64,000 nucleotides of DNA from Bathymodiolus brooksi (GCA_963680875.1 OY804588.1:93676233-93740232); one strand, 5' to 3'; positions 21,566 through 32,680 are shown, counted from the first letter of the stretch. Program-made: numbers and translations. The notes: generated by a model not told the origin, from the sequence alone.

Positions 21566-21980
21566 GGTATTTATTTTAGCTTTTTTCCTGATGAATATGT
21601 GCAATTTCTTCAAAAAGGATGTAGTTTAATTACTATCCTTAAAAATTGTGATTTCGAGACCCTAATACATTTCATTTTCTCCCCTGTAAATTACTTCACC
21701 TACAACTAATGTGTAGACTGTACCATGTTAGGAAAGTGATGTCCTTGTCTATTGTCAATCATTGACACCTATGTTCTTTGTCCATTATAACATGTTATTG
21801 TCGGTTAGAAAATTATGGGTCAATGCCAATAATAATGGGAGTGTCAAGACCAACGTGAGACTATCTTCCACTTCTATTTGTTTAATCAAAAACTAAGCTT
21901 TATTATCGTGTCAGATATATAACTGTAACAATCATTGTGAACATATGATTAACCAATAGAATAGAATTAATAAACTATAT

Positions 21981-21982
<2 letters not shown>
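21566..21982. other. Spacer without recognised feature
   Basis: No features seen before the CT microsatellite. Confidence 0.5.
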
Positions 21983-22031
<49 letters not shown>

Positions 22032-22050
22032 AAGAAGAAGAAGAAGAAGA
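21983..22050. repeat. (CT)n then (GAA)n microsatellites
   Basis: About 47 bp of ct repeats followed by about 20 bp of gaa repeats, ending at the first unit of the 30-bp array. The homopurine-homopyrimidine polarity flips at 22029. Confidence 0.97.
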
Positions 22051-24450
22051 AGGATAGACAATACAATAACCAACAGAAGAAGGATAGACAATACAATAAC
22101 CAACAGAAGAAGGATAGACAATACAATAACCAACATAAGAAGGATAGACAATACAATAACCAACAGAAGAAGGATAGACAATACAATAACCGACAGAAGA
22201 AGGATAGACAATACAATAACCAACAGAAGAAGGATAGACAATACAATAACCGACAGAAGAAGGATAGACAATACAATAGCCAACAGAAGAAGGATAGACA
22301 ATACAATAACCAACAGAAGAAGGATAGACAATACAATAACCAACAGAATAAGGATAGACAATACAATAGCCAACAGAAGAAGGATAGACAATACAATAAC
22401 CAACAGAAGAAGGATAGACAATACAATAATCAAAAGAAGAAGGATAGACAATACAATAACCAACAGAAGAAGGATAGACAATACAATAACCAACAGAAGA
22501 AGGATAGACAATACAATAGCCAACAGAAGAAGGATAGACAATACAATAACCAACAGAAGAAGGCTAGACAATACAATAACCAACAGAAGAAGGATAGACA
22601 ATACAATAGCCAACAGAAGAAGGATAGACAATACAATAATCAAAAGAAGAAGGATAGACAATACAATAACCAACAGAAGAAGGATAGACAATACAATAAC
22701 CAACAGAAGAAGGATAGACAATACAATAACCAACAGAATAAGGATAGACAATACAATAGCCAACAGAAGAAGGATAGACAATACAATAACCAACAGAAGA
22801 AGGATAGACAATACAATAACCAGCAGAAGAAGGATAGACAATACAATAACCAACAGAAGAAGGATAGACAATACAATAACCAACAGAAGAAGGATAGACA
22901 ATACAATAACCAACAGAAGAAGGATAGACAATACAATAACCAACAGAAGAAGGATAGACAATACAATAACCAACAGAAGAAGAATAGACAATACAATAGC
23001 CAACAGAAAAAGGATAGACAATACAATAATCAAAAGAAGAAGGATAGACAATACAATAACCAACAGAAGAAGGATAGACAATGCAATAACCAACAGAAGA
23101 AGGATAGACAATACAATAACCAACAGAAGAAGGATAGACAATACAATAGCCAACAGAAGAAGGATAGACAATACAATAATCAAAAGAAGAAGGATAGACA
23201 ATACAAAAACCAACAGAAGAAGGATAGACAATGCAATAACCAACAGAAGAAGGATAGACAATACAATAACCAACAGAAGAAGGATAGACAATACAATAAC
23301 CAACAGAAGAAGGATAGACAATACAATAACCAACAGAAGAAGGATAGACAATACAATAACCAACAGAAGAAGGATAGACAATACAATAACCAACAAAAGA
23401 AGGATAGACAATACAATAACCAACAGAAGAAGGATAGACAATGCAATAACCAACAGAAGAAGGATAGACAATACAATAACCAACAGAAGAAGGATAGACA
23501 ATACAATAGCCAACAGAAGAAGGATAGACAATACAATAATCAAAAGAAGAAGGATAGACAATACAAAAACCAACAGAAGAAGGATAGACAATGCAATAAC
23601 CAACAGAAGAAGGATAGACAATACAATAACCAACAGAAGAAGGATAGACAATACAATAACCAACAGAAGAAGGATAGACAATACAATAACCAACAAAAGA
23701 AGGATAGACAATACAATAACCAACAGAAGAAGGATAGACAATACAATAACCAACAGAAGAAGGATAGACAATACAATAACCGACAGAAGAAGGATAGACA
23801 ATACAATAGCCAACAGAAGAAGGATAGACAATACAATAACCAACAGAAGAAGGATAGACAATACAATAGCCAACAGAAGAAGGATAGACAATACAATAAT
23901 CAAAAGAAGAAGGATAGACAATACAATAACCAACAGAAGAAGGATAGACAATACAATAACCAACAGAAGAAGGATAGACAATACAATAACCAACAGAATA
24001 AGGATAGACAATACAATAGCCAACAGAAGAAGGATAGACAATACAATAACCAACAGAAGAAGGATAGACAATACAATAACCAGCAGAAGAAGGATAGACA
24101 ATACAATAACCAACAGAAGAAGGATAGACAATACAATAACCAACAGAAGAAGGATAGACAATACAATAACCAACAGAAGAAGGATAGACAATACAATAAC
24201 CAACAGAAGAAGGATAGACAATACAATAACCAACAAAAGAAGGATAGACAATACAATAACCAACAGAAGAAGGATAGACAATACAATAACCAACAGAAGA
24301 AGGATAGACAATACAATAGCCAACAGAAGAAGGATAGACAATACAATAATCAACAGAAGAAGGATAGGCAATACAATAGCCAACAGAAGAAGGATAGACA
24401 ATACAATAACCAACAGAAGAAGGATAGACAATACAATAACTAACAGAAGA
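22051..24450. repeat. 30-bp minisatellite, 80 units in perfect register
   Basis: The unit is aggatagacaatacaataac plus caacagaaga. The 2,400 bp hold exactly 80 units without a single insertion or deletion; variation is by substitution only (aatagc, aataatcaaaag, cgacag, cagcag, atgcaat, acaaaaac, caacagaata, caacaaaag). Variant order repeats: a 7-unit pattern at 22621 recurs at 23881 (42 units on), and a 6-unit pattern at 23071 recurs at 23431 (12 units on). The unit matches a DR2 segment (complement of 20020-20048) at 24 of 29 bases, and DR2 continues right after the array. The long minus-strand frames (leucine/isoleucine-rich and others, up to 818 codons) follow from the unit length and are open in more than one frame. 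Confidence 0.97.
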
Positions 24451-24620
24451 AGAACAAAGGGACAAACAGAGATCTACAAAATATTAAGCAGAAATATAAA
24501 GAGTCAGTAACACGAACCCCACTAACAACCGTGGGTGAATTCAAGTGCACCGGACGGCTAAGCAGTTCCTGCCTCACGCGTGGCACCAGTCATGGAAAAT
24601 GACCATAGGTGTTATAGTCT
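24451..24620 (+). mobile_element. DR2 dispersed repeat, copy 2
   Basis: Continues from the array with agaacaaagggacaaacaga, then aacacgaaccccactaacaa, gtgcaccggacggctaagca and gttcctgcc. The array sits where other copies have a single aagaacagacaacacaat-type segment. Confidence 0.75.
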
Positions 24621-24751
24621 GGTCCTATGACATGGCATAATATATATATATATATATTTTCAAAGGTCTTGCGATACCTTTGTTAAACTGGCCTCAGATC
24701 ATATATTGAACCATTCGAAAGATACATGATTCATTACCAGTATGTATCGTA

Positions 24752-25774
24752 CAGTGCATGGCTAAAAGTGAGTCATCAAAATGGCCGACGTCAAACGTAT
24801 TAACCAGTGATTTCAACGAATTCAATGGACTATTTCATCTTGGAAAATATACTCGTCAGTTGGGAAATGGCGAGCAAATACAGGCCATAAATGTGTGTCT
24901 ATAATATCAATATACTTCCGTGAGTTAATATTACCCTCAACATCCGTAAAAGTTCTGATTCCTTGATAAGTGATACAATCCCAGAACATACCAGAAAATT
25001 TACAATTATCACGAAGTCCGAGACATTCAGGTCGCCAAACTTCATCAGGCCGTCTCCACACATAAGCACGATTGTTTGAATCAACTACCACCTGTGTTTC
25101 ACCGCTAAATATAACCCTTTTCCAGTCTCTGTTTAAAGTCCATTTAAGTTTTGATATACACCAATGTACGCAACGAAGTCTGTTCTCAGTCCGAATGGTG
25201 AGGGTCTTACGAATATTTCTCCTTGTGAAACCATGAAACCGTAATCGTCTACGAACAGTCCTTGAAGAAATCGTGTTTGGCAAGACATCATTCACTTTGG
25301 TCGTTATTTCCGTCAAACTCTGTCGTCTGTCCGTTTTCACACAGCGTAAAATCTTCCTGTCACCGAGGTCATCAGTTTTTTTTGGTCGACCACTTCGTCG
25401 TTCATTTTCACAACTTTCACGCTGATTGAATCGCTTCAAAAATTTTGACACACCTGATTGACTTACTCCTAATAGTTCTGCAGTTCGACGCTGGTTTACT
25501 CCATCCTCGAACAAAGATATAACAACTGTTTCTGCGATGTTGACATTTGCTTACGTTTTCCGGCCATTGTTTCAGCAGACGATTTTCCATAAACAGAAAG
25601 GTCAATGTCCACCGTGACGTCACTAAAAGTTACTGTATTAACTCTACTTAATACACATATAAAATTCACCGCCTTGGTTATTTCAAAATGTAGGAACAAT
25701 AAAGGAATGGATCTCATCGTTTTATTTTTTATTTTTGTCGGCCATATTAATGATTCACTTTTGGCCATACACTG
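24752..25774 (-). mobile_element. Tc1/mariner transposon, 1,023 bp, inactive
   Basis: Terminal inverted repeats of 38 bp: the left end is cagtgcatggctaaaagtga and the right end, complemented, is cagtgtatggccaaaagtga. Both continue to atggccgac, and 33 of 38 bases match. The target dinucleotide TA is present on both sides (24750-24751 and 25775-25776), the hallmark of Tc1/mariner insertion. The transposase lies on the minus strand and is broken. At 1.0 kb the element is shorter than the roughly 1.3 kb or more expected, because the 3' part of the gene is deleted. Confidence 0.95.
24822..25567 (-). pseudogene. Tc1/mariner transposase, broken
   Basis: The reading starts at an ATG at 25565-25567 (MAGKRKQMSTSQKQL). 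About 17 codons in, a one-base shift moves the rest into another frame, where ISLFEDGVNQRRTAELLGVS begins the N-terminal helix-turn-helix. It continues through KFLKRF and SGRPKKT (AT-hook-like GRP) and a second HTH (ISSRTVRRRLRFHGF). The catalytic domain begins WKRVIFSGET, where family members have FSDE: the first catalytic aspartate is glycine here. WGCIxxxG-type and Y(I)DIIDTHLWPVF segments follow. The second catalytic motif (FQDDN..H) is shortened by a small deletion to FQDEIVH and stops. The final part with the third catalytic residue is missing (about 250 codons remain of roughly 340). Its job would have been cut-and-paste of the element in the nucleus. Three separate lesions make it a clear pseudogene. 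Confidence 0.92.
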
Positions 25775-25929
25775 TACGTTATACGTAGTAGGTAAAACGA
25801 AATGACTCTCTCGTTTTATCATTGAATCGTGTTTTCTATCAACAAAATTAAAAATATATTATTCAATAAGAAAAATAAGGATGCCAGCTAATGAAGGTTT
25901 AATATTTTCAAAATTTTCTCAAATCAGAG

Positions 25930-26200
25930 TCTGTAATTCTTTATTACATAATGCTTGACCAGTTAAAATTCATTAACATTAAATTACGATTTTTCTCATA
26001 GATCACGTTAGCCGAGTTTGGTTATACTGTTCAGGCACTTTGATTTTATTGCTATTTGGCTTTCCAATCTTTCGATTTTAAGCGTACCTGATGAAGGTTA
26101 GTCCAGAATTCGATGTTAGCCATCCTGTTTAGTCATTCTGGCTTTATTGCTCACACAAGACTATTAAATTATTTGGCTTTCCAATTTTTTGACCATGTGT
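25930..26200 (+). mobile_element. DR1 dispersed repeat, copy C, 5' part
   Basis: Two tandem passes of the DR1 middle: gcgtacctgatgaaggttag (26083-) and later gtgtacctgatgaaggttat (26200-), each preceded by atttggctttccaat. The second leads directly into the 41-bp array. Confidence 0.75.
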
Positions 26201-26768
26201 GTACCTGATGAAGGTTATCCCAGAGAGGCGGCGTACGCATTGTACCTGATGAAGGTTATCCCAGAGAGGCGTCGTACGCATTGTACCTGATGAAGGTTAT
26301 CCCAGAGAGGCGTCGTACGCATTGTACCTGATGAAGGTTATCCCAGAGAGGCGTCGTACGCATTGTACCTGATGAAGGCTATCCCAGAGAGGCGTCGTAC
26401 GCATTGTACCTGATGAAGGTTATCCCAGAGAGGCGTCGTACGCATTGTACCTGATGAAGGTTATCTCAGAGAGGCGTCGTACGCATTGTACCTGATGAAG
26501 GTTATCCCAGAGAGGCGTCGTACGCATTGTACCTGATGAAGGTTATCTCAGAGAGGCGTCGTACGCATTGTACCTGATGAAGGTTATCCCAGAGAGGCGT
26601 CGTACGCATTGTACCTGATGAAGGTTATCCCAGAGAGGCGTCGTATGCATTGTACCTGATGAAGGTTATCTCAGAGAGGCGTCGTACGCATTGTACCTGA
26701 TAAAGGTTATCTCAGAGAGGCGTCGTACGCATTGTACCTGATGAAGGTTATCTCAGAGAGGCGTCGTT
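26201..26768. repeat. 41-bp minisatellite, about 14 copies
   Basis: The unit starts gtacctgatgaaggttatcc and continues cagagaggcgtcgtacgcatt. Variants are atctcag, gcggcg, gtatgc and ataaagg. The unit is the conserved DR1 3' segment itself, and after the last unit the DR1 sequence continues (catttgatatctatgttttc). Confidence 0.96.
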
Positions 26769-27099
26769 ACATTTGATATCTATGTTTTCATTTCAATATA
26801 ATCTCTTCATGAAAGAACTGCAGACGAGAAAGAAAAATCAAACAAAAACAAAAACAACGCCATGCCTTCAGGGAAACTATCAGGAATGAACGACAGTACC
26901 ATCCATTGATCTTCTACTGAGTAAATAAAAATGTCTTTTGATAAAGTGGTGTATTCATTTGCTCATGTTTCATACTTCGCTTGACATAGCAATCAAAACT
27001 AAAACCAATCCAGCGAGTGTCTTTTGAATACAAGAGCATTTGTTGATTAAATGAGGGTCTGCATGATTTGTAGATGTACGGAAACATCTTTATATGATA
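26769..27099. other. DR1 end and spacer
   Basis: The DR1 3' end (gatatctatgttttcattt) runs to about 26790, then unrecognised AT-rich sequence. Confidence 0.5.
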
Positions 27100-27852
27100 T
27101 TTGATTTTGCAGTATTTGTTTAAGAAGAAGGAATAATTAAGATTGTAAATAGTATCTTAAAATTGCCTATTTGTTTGACAATAGACTAAAATATTATTAT
27201 GTATATCCAATTATTCATTTGTCCATAAATGTATGAAAAATCGCTATAAAATTAATGATATATACATGTATGTATAAATTGTGTTATAATAGTTTGTTGC
27301 AAGAAGAAGGCATAATTAAGATTGTAAATTGTATCTTATCCGATTGTCTACGTGTTTGACAATGAAATAACATAATATTATGTATATGTATCTTGTCAAA
27401 TTGTTTATTTGTATGGATGTATGGAAAATCGTTTTAAAATTAATGTATACTTTCTAATTTATGTATGGATGTATAAATTACAGTTTATTGTTGGTGATAT
27501 TGGATATGCTTTTAATAATGATATTGGAATATTTTATGATTTTATCGGTATATTGAAACGTGTTTTAGATTACGAAGTGAAGTATTGAGTGTTACTGTTT
27601 AAAATATTTATCTTATAATATTTTAAGTATAATTATAAATGATGTTTTATGGAGAGTTTATGGACAGTTTATAACGTGTGTGTATATATGGCAGATGTCT
27701 TATCATATTTTTGTTGCATGTGCTATTATCATAATAAATGTACATTTTAATAACTGTAGTTAGACGCGCCACCGACACCCCGGCGGTTGGCGCTCCCGAT
27801 GCAAAGGGGTAGTTTCATAATATATATATATATATTATATATATACGTCTGA

Positions 27853-28146
27853 AAATGAAACCAAACAGTGTTAGAATTAGATTTTAGAGCTGTCAAATTT
27901 TTGTTCTTCCCTCGACGGGATTTGAACCCACACCATAGACACACTGCAGCACCATTCGCTTAGCCTTACGTCCAGCGCCCTAGACCACTCGACCACATCC
28001 ACTCCCTATCCAGCGCCCTAGACCACTCGACCACATCCACTCCCTAAATGGTGCTGCAGTGTATCAATGGTGTGGGTTCAAATCCCGTCGAGGGAAGAAC
28101 AAAAATTTGACAGCTATAAAATCTAATTCTAACACTGTTTGGTTTA
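27853..28146. repeat. Inverted pair of tRNA-like sequences
   Basis: 27856-27953 (minus) and 28048-28145 (plus) are inverted copies of about 98 bp. Each carries a B box (gggttcaaatcccgtcgagg) followed by gaagaacaaaaatttgacag and cactgtttggttt. Only the minus copy has the A-box half (tggtcgagtggtctagggcg), typical of type II (Leu/Ser) tRNAs. That half is itself duplicated as 38-bp units at 27971-28008 and 28009-28046. The anticodon stem does not pair, so it is a tRNA pseudogene or SINE head, not a working tRNA. (TA)n tracts border both sides. Confidence 0.75.
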
Positions 28147-28634
28147 ATTTTATATATATATATATATGTACATATATGGAAAATCGGTTTAAAATTAATG
28201 TATACTATTTAATTTTGCATTATTTGTTTAATACACGGAAAAGAAATTTTTTTAAGATTGAAACTTGTATCTTAAACAATTGAAAAATCGTTTTAAAATT
28301 TACACATATGCATGTATAAATTTTGTTACACGAAGAAGGCATACTAAAGATTGTAATTTGTATCTTAAAATTGTCTATTTGTTAGACAATAAAATGAAAT
28401 AATACTATGTATATGTGTCATATCTAATTGTTTATTTCTCCTTAGATAAATAAAAAAATCGTTTTAAGATTAAAGATTAATATTTGATTTTGCAATATTT
28501 GTTTAATACACAAAGAAGACATTTGTAAGATGAAAATTGTATCGTATCCAATTTTCTATTTGTTTGACAATAAAATAAAATATAATGTATATGTATATAT
28601 CTTATGCGATTGTTTATTTGTTCAAGAAACAATT

Positions 28635-28870
28635 AGGGCCCGGGTGGCTCAGTAAGTTAGGTAGTTGTAGGGCCCGGGTGGCTCAGTAAGTTAGGTAGTT
28701 GTAGGGCCCGGGTGGTTCAGTAAGTTAGGTAGTTGTAGGGCCCGGGTGGCTCAGTAAGTTAGGTAGTTGTAGGGCCCGGGTGGCTCAGTAAGTTAGGTAG
28801 TTGTAGGGCCGGGTGGCTCAGTAAGTTAGGTAGTGGTAGGGCCCGGGTGGCTCAGTAAGTTAGGTAGTTG
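28635..28870 (+). repeat. 34-bp array of the SINE-A head, 7 copies
   Basis: The unit starts agggcccgggtggctcagta and continues agttaggtagttgt. Copies start at 28635, 28669, 28703, 28737, 28771, 28805 (one c short) and 28838. Each holds a complete polymerase III A box (tggctcagtaag; one has ggttcag). The seventh copy leads into the SINE-A body. Confidence 0.96.
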
Positions 28871-29100
28871 GATTACCTAACAACTCATACAAGCCTATCA
28901 CTAATACGGCGTAGTTTCGCGCCCGACTTTGTAAATTACAAAAAAGGGTGCACTCGACTCACAGCTGCAAGTGAAAAAGTTTACCAGTTGCTTCCCATGG
29001 TTGGTGGTTCTCTCCGGATACTCTGGTTTCTTCCACCACTAAAACTGGTCGCCATGATATAGCTGAAATATTGCTGAAAGTGGCGCTAAACACCAAAAAT
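28838..29100 (+). mobile_element. SINE-A copy with amplified head
   Basis: A box tggctcagtaag, then acaactcatacaagcctatc. The B-box region is damaged (gtagtttcgcgcccg in place of gtgggttcgcgcccg). The body has cactcgactcacagctgcaa and ctccggatactctgg. The 3' domain is ggtcgccatgatatagctga, then gaaagtggcgctaaacacc. Confidence 0.88.
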
Positions 29101-29392
29101 CAATCAATCATTTAATATACCAGGAAGATATTTTTAAGATTGAAACTTGTATCTTATCCAATAGGCCGTTTGTTTGACAATAGAATAAAATATACATGTG
29201 TCTTAATCGATTTTTTTATTTATTCAAGAAATAATTCGTAGAAGCCATGGGTTTGTAGGAGATTTAAATACAAAAATATAAACATTTTACCAGAATGTTT
29301 TTTTTTTTAAATGTATATGTGTTCAAAGTTAAGAAGTTAGATTTAGAAATTCTCAACTAGTGACAATTCCACTCAACTAGTTATCTATTGTC

Positions 29393-29968
29393 TATTACTA
29401 TATGATCTATGACTATATGATCTATGTATGACTATATGATCTATGACTATATGATCTATGACTATATGATCTATGACTATATGATCTATGACTATATGAT
29501 CTATGACTATATGATCTATGTATGACTATATGATCTATGACTATATGATCTATTACTATATGATCTATGACTATATGATCTATGTATGACTATATGATCT
29601 ATGACTATATGATCTATAACTATATGATCTATGACTATCTGATCTATGACTATATGATCTATGACTATATGGTCTATGTATGACTATATGATCTATGACT
29701 ATATGATCTATGACTATATGATCTATGACTATATGATCTATGTATGACTATATGATCTATGACTATATGATCTATGACTATATGATCTATGACTATATGA
29801 TCTATTACTATATGATCTATGACTATATGATCTATGTATGACTATATGATCTATGACTATATGATCTATGTATGACTATATGATCTATGACTATATGATC
29901 TATGACTATATGATCTATGACTATATGATCTATTACTATATGATCTATGTAAGACTATATGATCTATG
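29393..29968. repeat. 15-bp minisatellite with 19-bp variant, about 37 copies
   Basis: The unit is actatatgatctatg, with occasional tatg insertions (actatatgatctatgtatg) at irregular intervals and actatatgatctatt variants. No parent element was identified. Confidence 0.95.
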
Positions 29969-30239
29969 AAATATTTTTTTATTGATAATTGATGTATTTT
30001 AATTGTCTCTAAAGAAAAAAGAAAAGATATGTTGACCAGTTTAAAATAATTTTCAAATGAGAGTTCAAAATTGGAAAATTTAATTTTTAATTTCCTTAGA
30101 CGTTGGTTTGGAGACATACAATCTTAAGTTTGGTATAGGGTTGTTTGAGTTGGGCTAGTATTTATATGTCAACAACCTAACCAAATTAGCCTACCGATCA
30201 TAATAAAAACACACATGTGTAATATTAGATTCCAAACGT

Positions 30240-30395
30240 CATATAGCGTGGTCTGTTTTGCGTTCAATGAGTTGAGGTGAGAGGTGAGAGGTGAGAGGTC
30301 AGAGTGAGAGGTGAGAGGTGAGAGGTGATTGTTCGTTTTATTGATATTGGTGGAATCGTTGACCATCATTGTTTAAACTTTCTTTTCATAATAAG
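30240..30395 (+). mobile_element. DR4 dispersed repeat, copy 2, with short internal expansion
   Basis: tatagcgtggtctgttttgc, then gttcaatgagttgaggtgag, a run of gagaggt units (about 30275-30335), gattgttcgttttattgata, ttggtgga and cattgtttaaactttctttt. Copy 1 at 10.1 kb has only one gtgaggt at the same place. Confidence 0.75.
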
Positions 30396-31739
30396 TAGGA
30401 GTAAGATTATATTTTCAAATAATACCAACGCAAACCAATTGTAATATTATCATCCAGTTGGTTCACTCATTATCACCCTCACACGATGTTTGCGCAAGGA
30501 ATGATTTCGGGTCATATACAAACATTTTGATGAATTAGATCAAATTGGAATGATGGTTCCGTGTCTTCGGATTAATCAATTGCCTCTATGGCTGAGATTG
30601 ACTAATACAATTTTTTCTCCTTATAACAATGCGTTCCACACAGCGAATAATACTTAATATAATCAAATCTCTTCCATCTGTACAATTGCTGGGCAAAAAT
30701 TTCATTACTTTTTTATTTCCTAATATTGAAATGTACTTGTTGATAAAATTCATTGCCCAAGAATTACAAAGTTCAGAAAGAAACCAGGGAAAGCAATATT
30801 TGATATGAAAGATGGAATCAGTTGGTAAAAAGGATATTATCAATAAAATATAGAGACCAAGAAATTAATTTGACGAAGTCGCCAAACCCATTCAGTATTT
30901 ACCCAGACAATTTGTAAAATTACACCATTGGGTTTATCAAATTAATTGAACATTATTAAATATATTTTCCAATTCTTAGTAATTCAGAATCATTTTCATT
31001 AGATGCAATTGCATTGGACGGTTCATTTGAATTGTGAAAGGAACTTTTACTTTTCACTTTTTTAGTTATTGTGGATTTTTCAATAATGTTATAAATATTC
31101 AAAGATTTCATAGTTGCATTGAAACACAAAATGTTGCACGGACATCATTTAAGGTAAGTCTCACAATACACGATTGCGACTCACGTCTCACATTGAACCC
31201 AACACTTTCACTTGAAAGTATGAAATATACAATAAGACCGATATATATCCTAATACATAAAAAAGGTGTCCATTTTTGTGGCTTCCAGACCGTAATCAAC
31301 GACAGTTCATTTTCATTTGATTTTATTTGTTTGTTATTTTATTGCTAACATTTAATGTACGTTGATTTTACTGTTCAATCTGTGTTGTTCTATTCACTTT
31401 AATTCTCACGTTAAAAACGACATTGTCGTAGTGCACGATGGGTTTCAGGGATAGAAGAGGATAATTATGGGAAAAAAATTAAGTAGTGATTGTCATCAAT
31501 TCAAAAAACATCAACAAAACAAACAATCACCTCTCTTCTTGATTTAAACATAATTTATTGATTAAATAATATATAAACTTTTTTTTCATAATACAATAAA
31601 ACAATAGGATTGAGAAACACGCGTAACGCTAAATATTAATCTGAACACAAACAAAAAATGACCACGACATATAACTTTGGAAATCCAGGTCCTGGCTTGG
31701 AACACGTGTTTTCAATTCCGTTTGTGTGTGTGTGTTTTC
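30396..31739. other. Spacer without recognised feature
   Basis: An 85-codon frame at 30586-30843 (-) and a 104-codon frame at 31034-31348 (+) show no recognisable domain. The first could be very old LINE sequence, but I cannot support that. Confidence 0.45.
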
Positions 31740-31990
31740 TAGGCCCGGGTGTCTCAATGAGTTAGGTAGTTGGATTACCTAACAACTCATACAAGCCTAT
31801 CACCAATACGGCGTGGGTTCGCGCCCGGCTTTGTAAATTACAAAAAGGGTGCACTCGACTCGCAGCCGCAAGTAATAAAGTTTACCAGTTACTTGCCCAT
31901 GGTCGATGGTTCTCTCCGGGTACTCCGGCTTCGTCCATCACTAAAACTGGTCGCCATGATATAGCTGAACTATTGCTGAAAGTGGCTTTA
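31740..31990 (+). mobile_element. SINE-A copy
   Basis: ggcccgggtgtctcaatgag (A box with g-to-t damage), intact B box (gtgggttcgcgcccgg), then cactcgactcgcagccgcaa, ctccgggtactccgg and catgatatagctgaactatt. Its 3' end has drifted (gtggctttaagaac). Confidence 0.88.
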
Positions 31991-32381
31991 AGAACAATAA
32001 ATCAATTCAAATCAAATCAAATCTTAATATCTCCTGTTATGTTGTCCATCCAAACTCTTAATTTGTATATTATCAGTTCTACCCTTGACAACATAAATCC
32101 AATGATACTACTAGGATGTAATTCCATACATTTTAGGACGATTGCACAACAATATTTACTTTTTTGAAGAGTTACTGGTTTCCAGGCCATTATACATAAT
32201 AATAGTGTTTACACAAACTATACAGTCAAATATGTAAAACGCTACGTGTGGAATATATTTATATTTGTAACTTGGATTTTGGCATACCAAATAACCTTTC
32301 TTTAGAATTTTCTTAACTTCTACCTTCAGTTGCAGCAGTGCTAAAGTGCATTGCAAATAACATATAGTACATTGCATCACT
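31991..32381. other. Spacer without recognised feature
   Basis: No recognisable element. Confidence 0.5.
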
Positions 32382-32397
32382 GTCAGTGTTACACAAG

Positions 32398-32680
32398 GGG
32401 CCCGGAGGGCTCAATGAGTGAGGTAGTTGGATTACCTACCAAATCATACAAGCCTATCACCAATACGGCGTGTGTTCGGGCCCGGCTTTTTAAATTACAA
32501 AAAAGGGCGCACTCGACTCGCAACCGCAAGTAATAATGTTTATCAGTTGCTTGCCCGTGGTCGGTGGTTTTCCTTTCCTCGGGTACTCCGGCTTCCTGCA
32601 TCACTAAAACTGGTCGCCATGAAATAGCTGAAATATTGCTGAAAGTGGCGTTAAACACAAAATCAAATCAAATCAATCAA
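32398..32680 (+). mobile_element. SINE-A copy with probable target duplication
   Basis: Head ggcccggagggctcaatgag, B-box region gtgttcgggcccgg, and the 3' domain catgaaatagctgaaatatt then gaaagtggcgttaaacac. gtcagtgttacaca (from 32382) and gtcaatattacata (from 32681) flank it as a diverged target duplication. Confidence 0.88.

Larger units (their letters stand above)
27100..29240. repeat. Old satellite of about 180 bp, broken up by insertions
   Basis: Recurring landmarks in order are ttgattttgcaatatttgtt, gaagaaggcataattaagat, tgtaaattgtatcttatcca, ctatttgtttgacaataaaa, ttatgtatatgtatctt, attgtttatttgttca and aaaatcgttttaaaattaat. Units start near 27100, 27290, 28200, 28310, 28490 and 29110, with 10-25 percent divergence by eye. 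The series is interrupted at about 27481-28190 (tRNA-like inverted repeat block) and 28628-29105 (SINE-A with head array). Confidence 0.75.

Noticed and set aside
22051..24450. CRISPR-like array
   Set aside because: Units are contiguous with no unique spacers and no cas genes, and the sequence is eukaryotic. The same applies to the 34-55 bp arrays.
21975..24465. Open frames of 818 and 633 codons on the minus strand of the 30-bp array
   Set aside because: The unit is 10 codons without a stop in several frames at once, and the translation is a simple decapeptide. Variation does not favour synonymous change. It is a by-product of the repeat.
27906..28046. tRNA-Leu or tRNA-Ser gene on the minus strand
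   Set aside because: The A and B boxes look good but the anticodon stem fails to pair and the A-box half is duplicated. Treated as tRNA-derived repeat or pseudogene.
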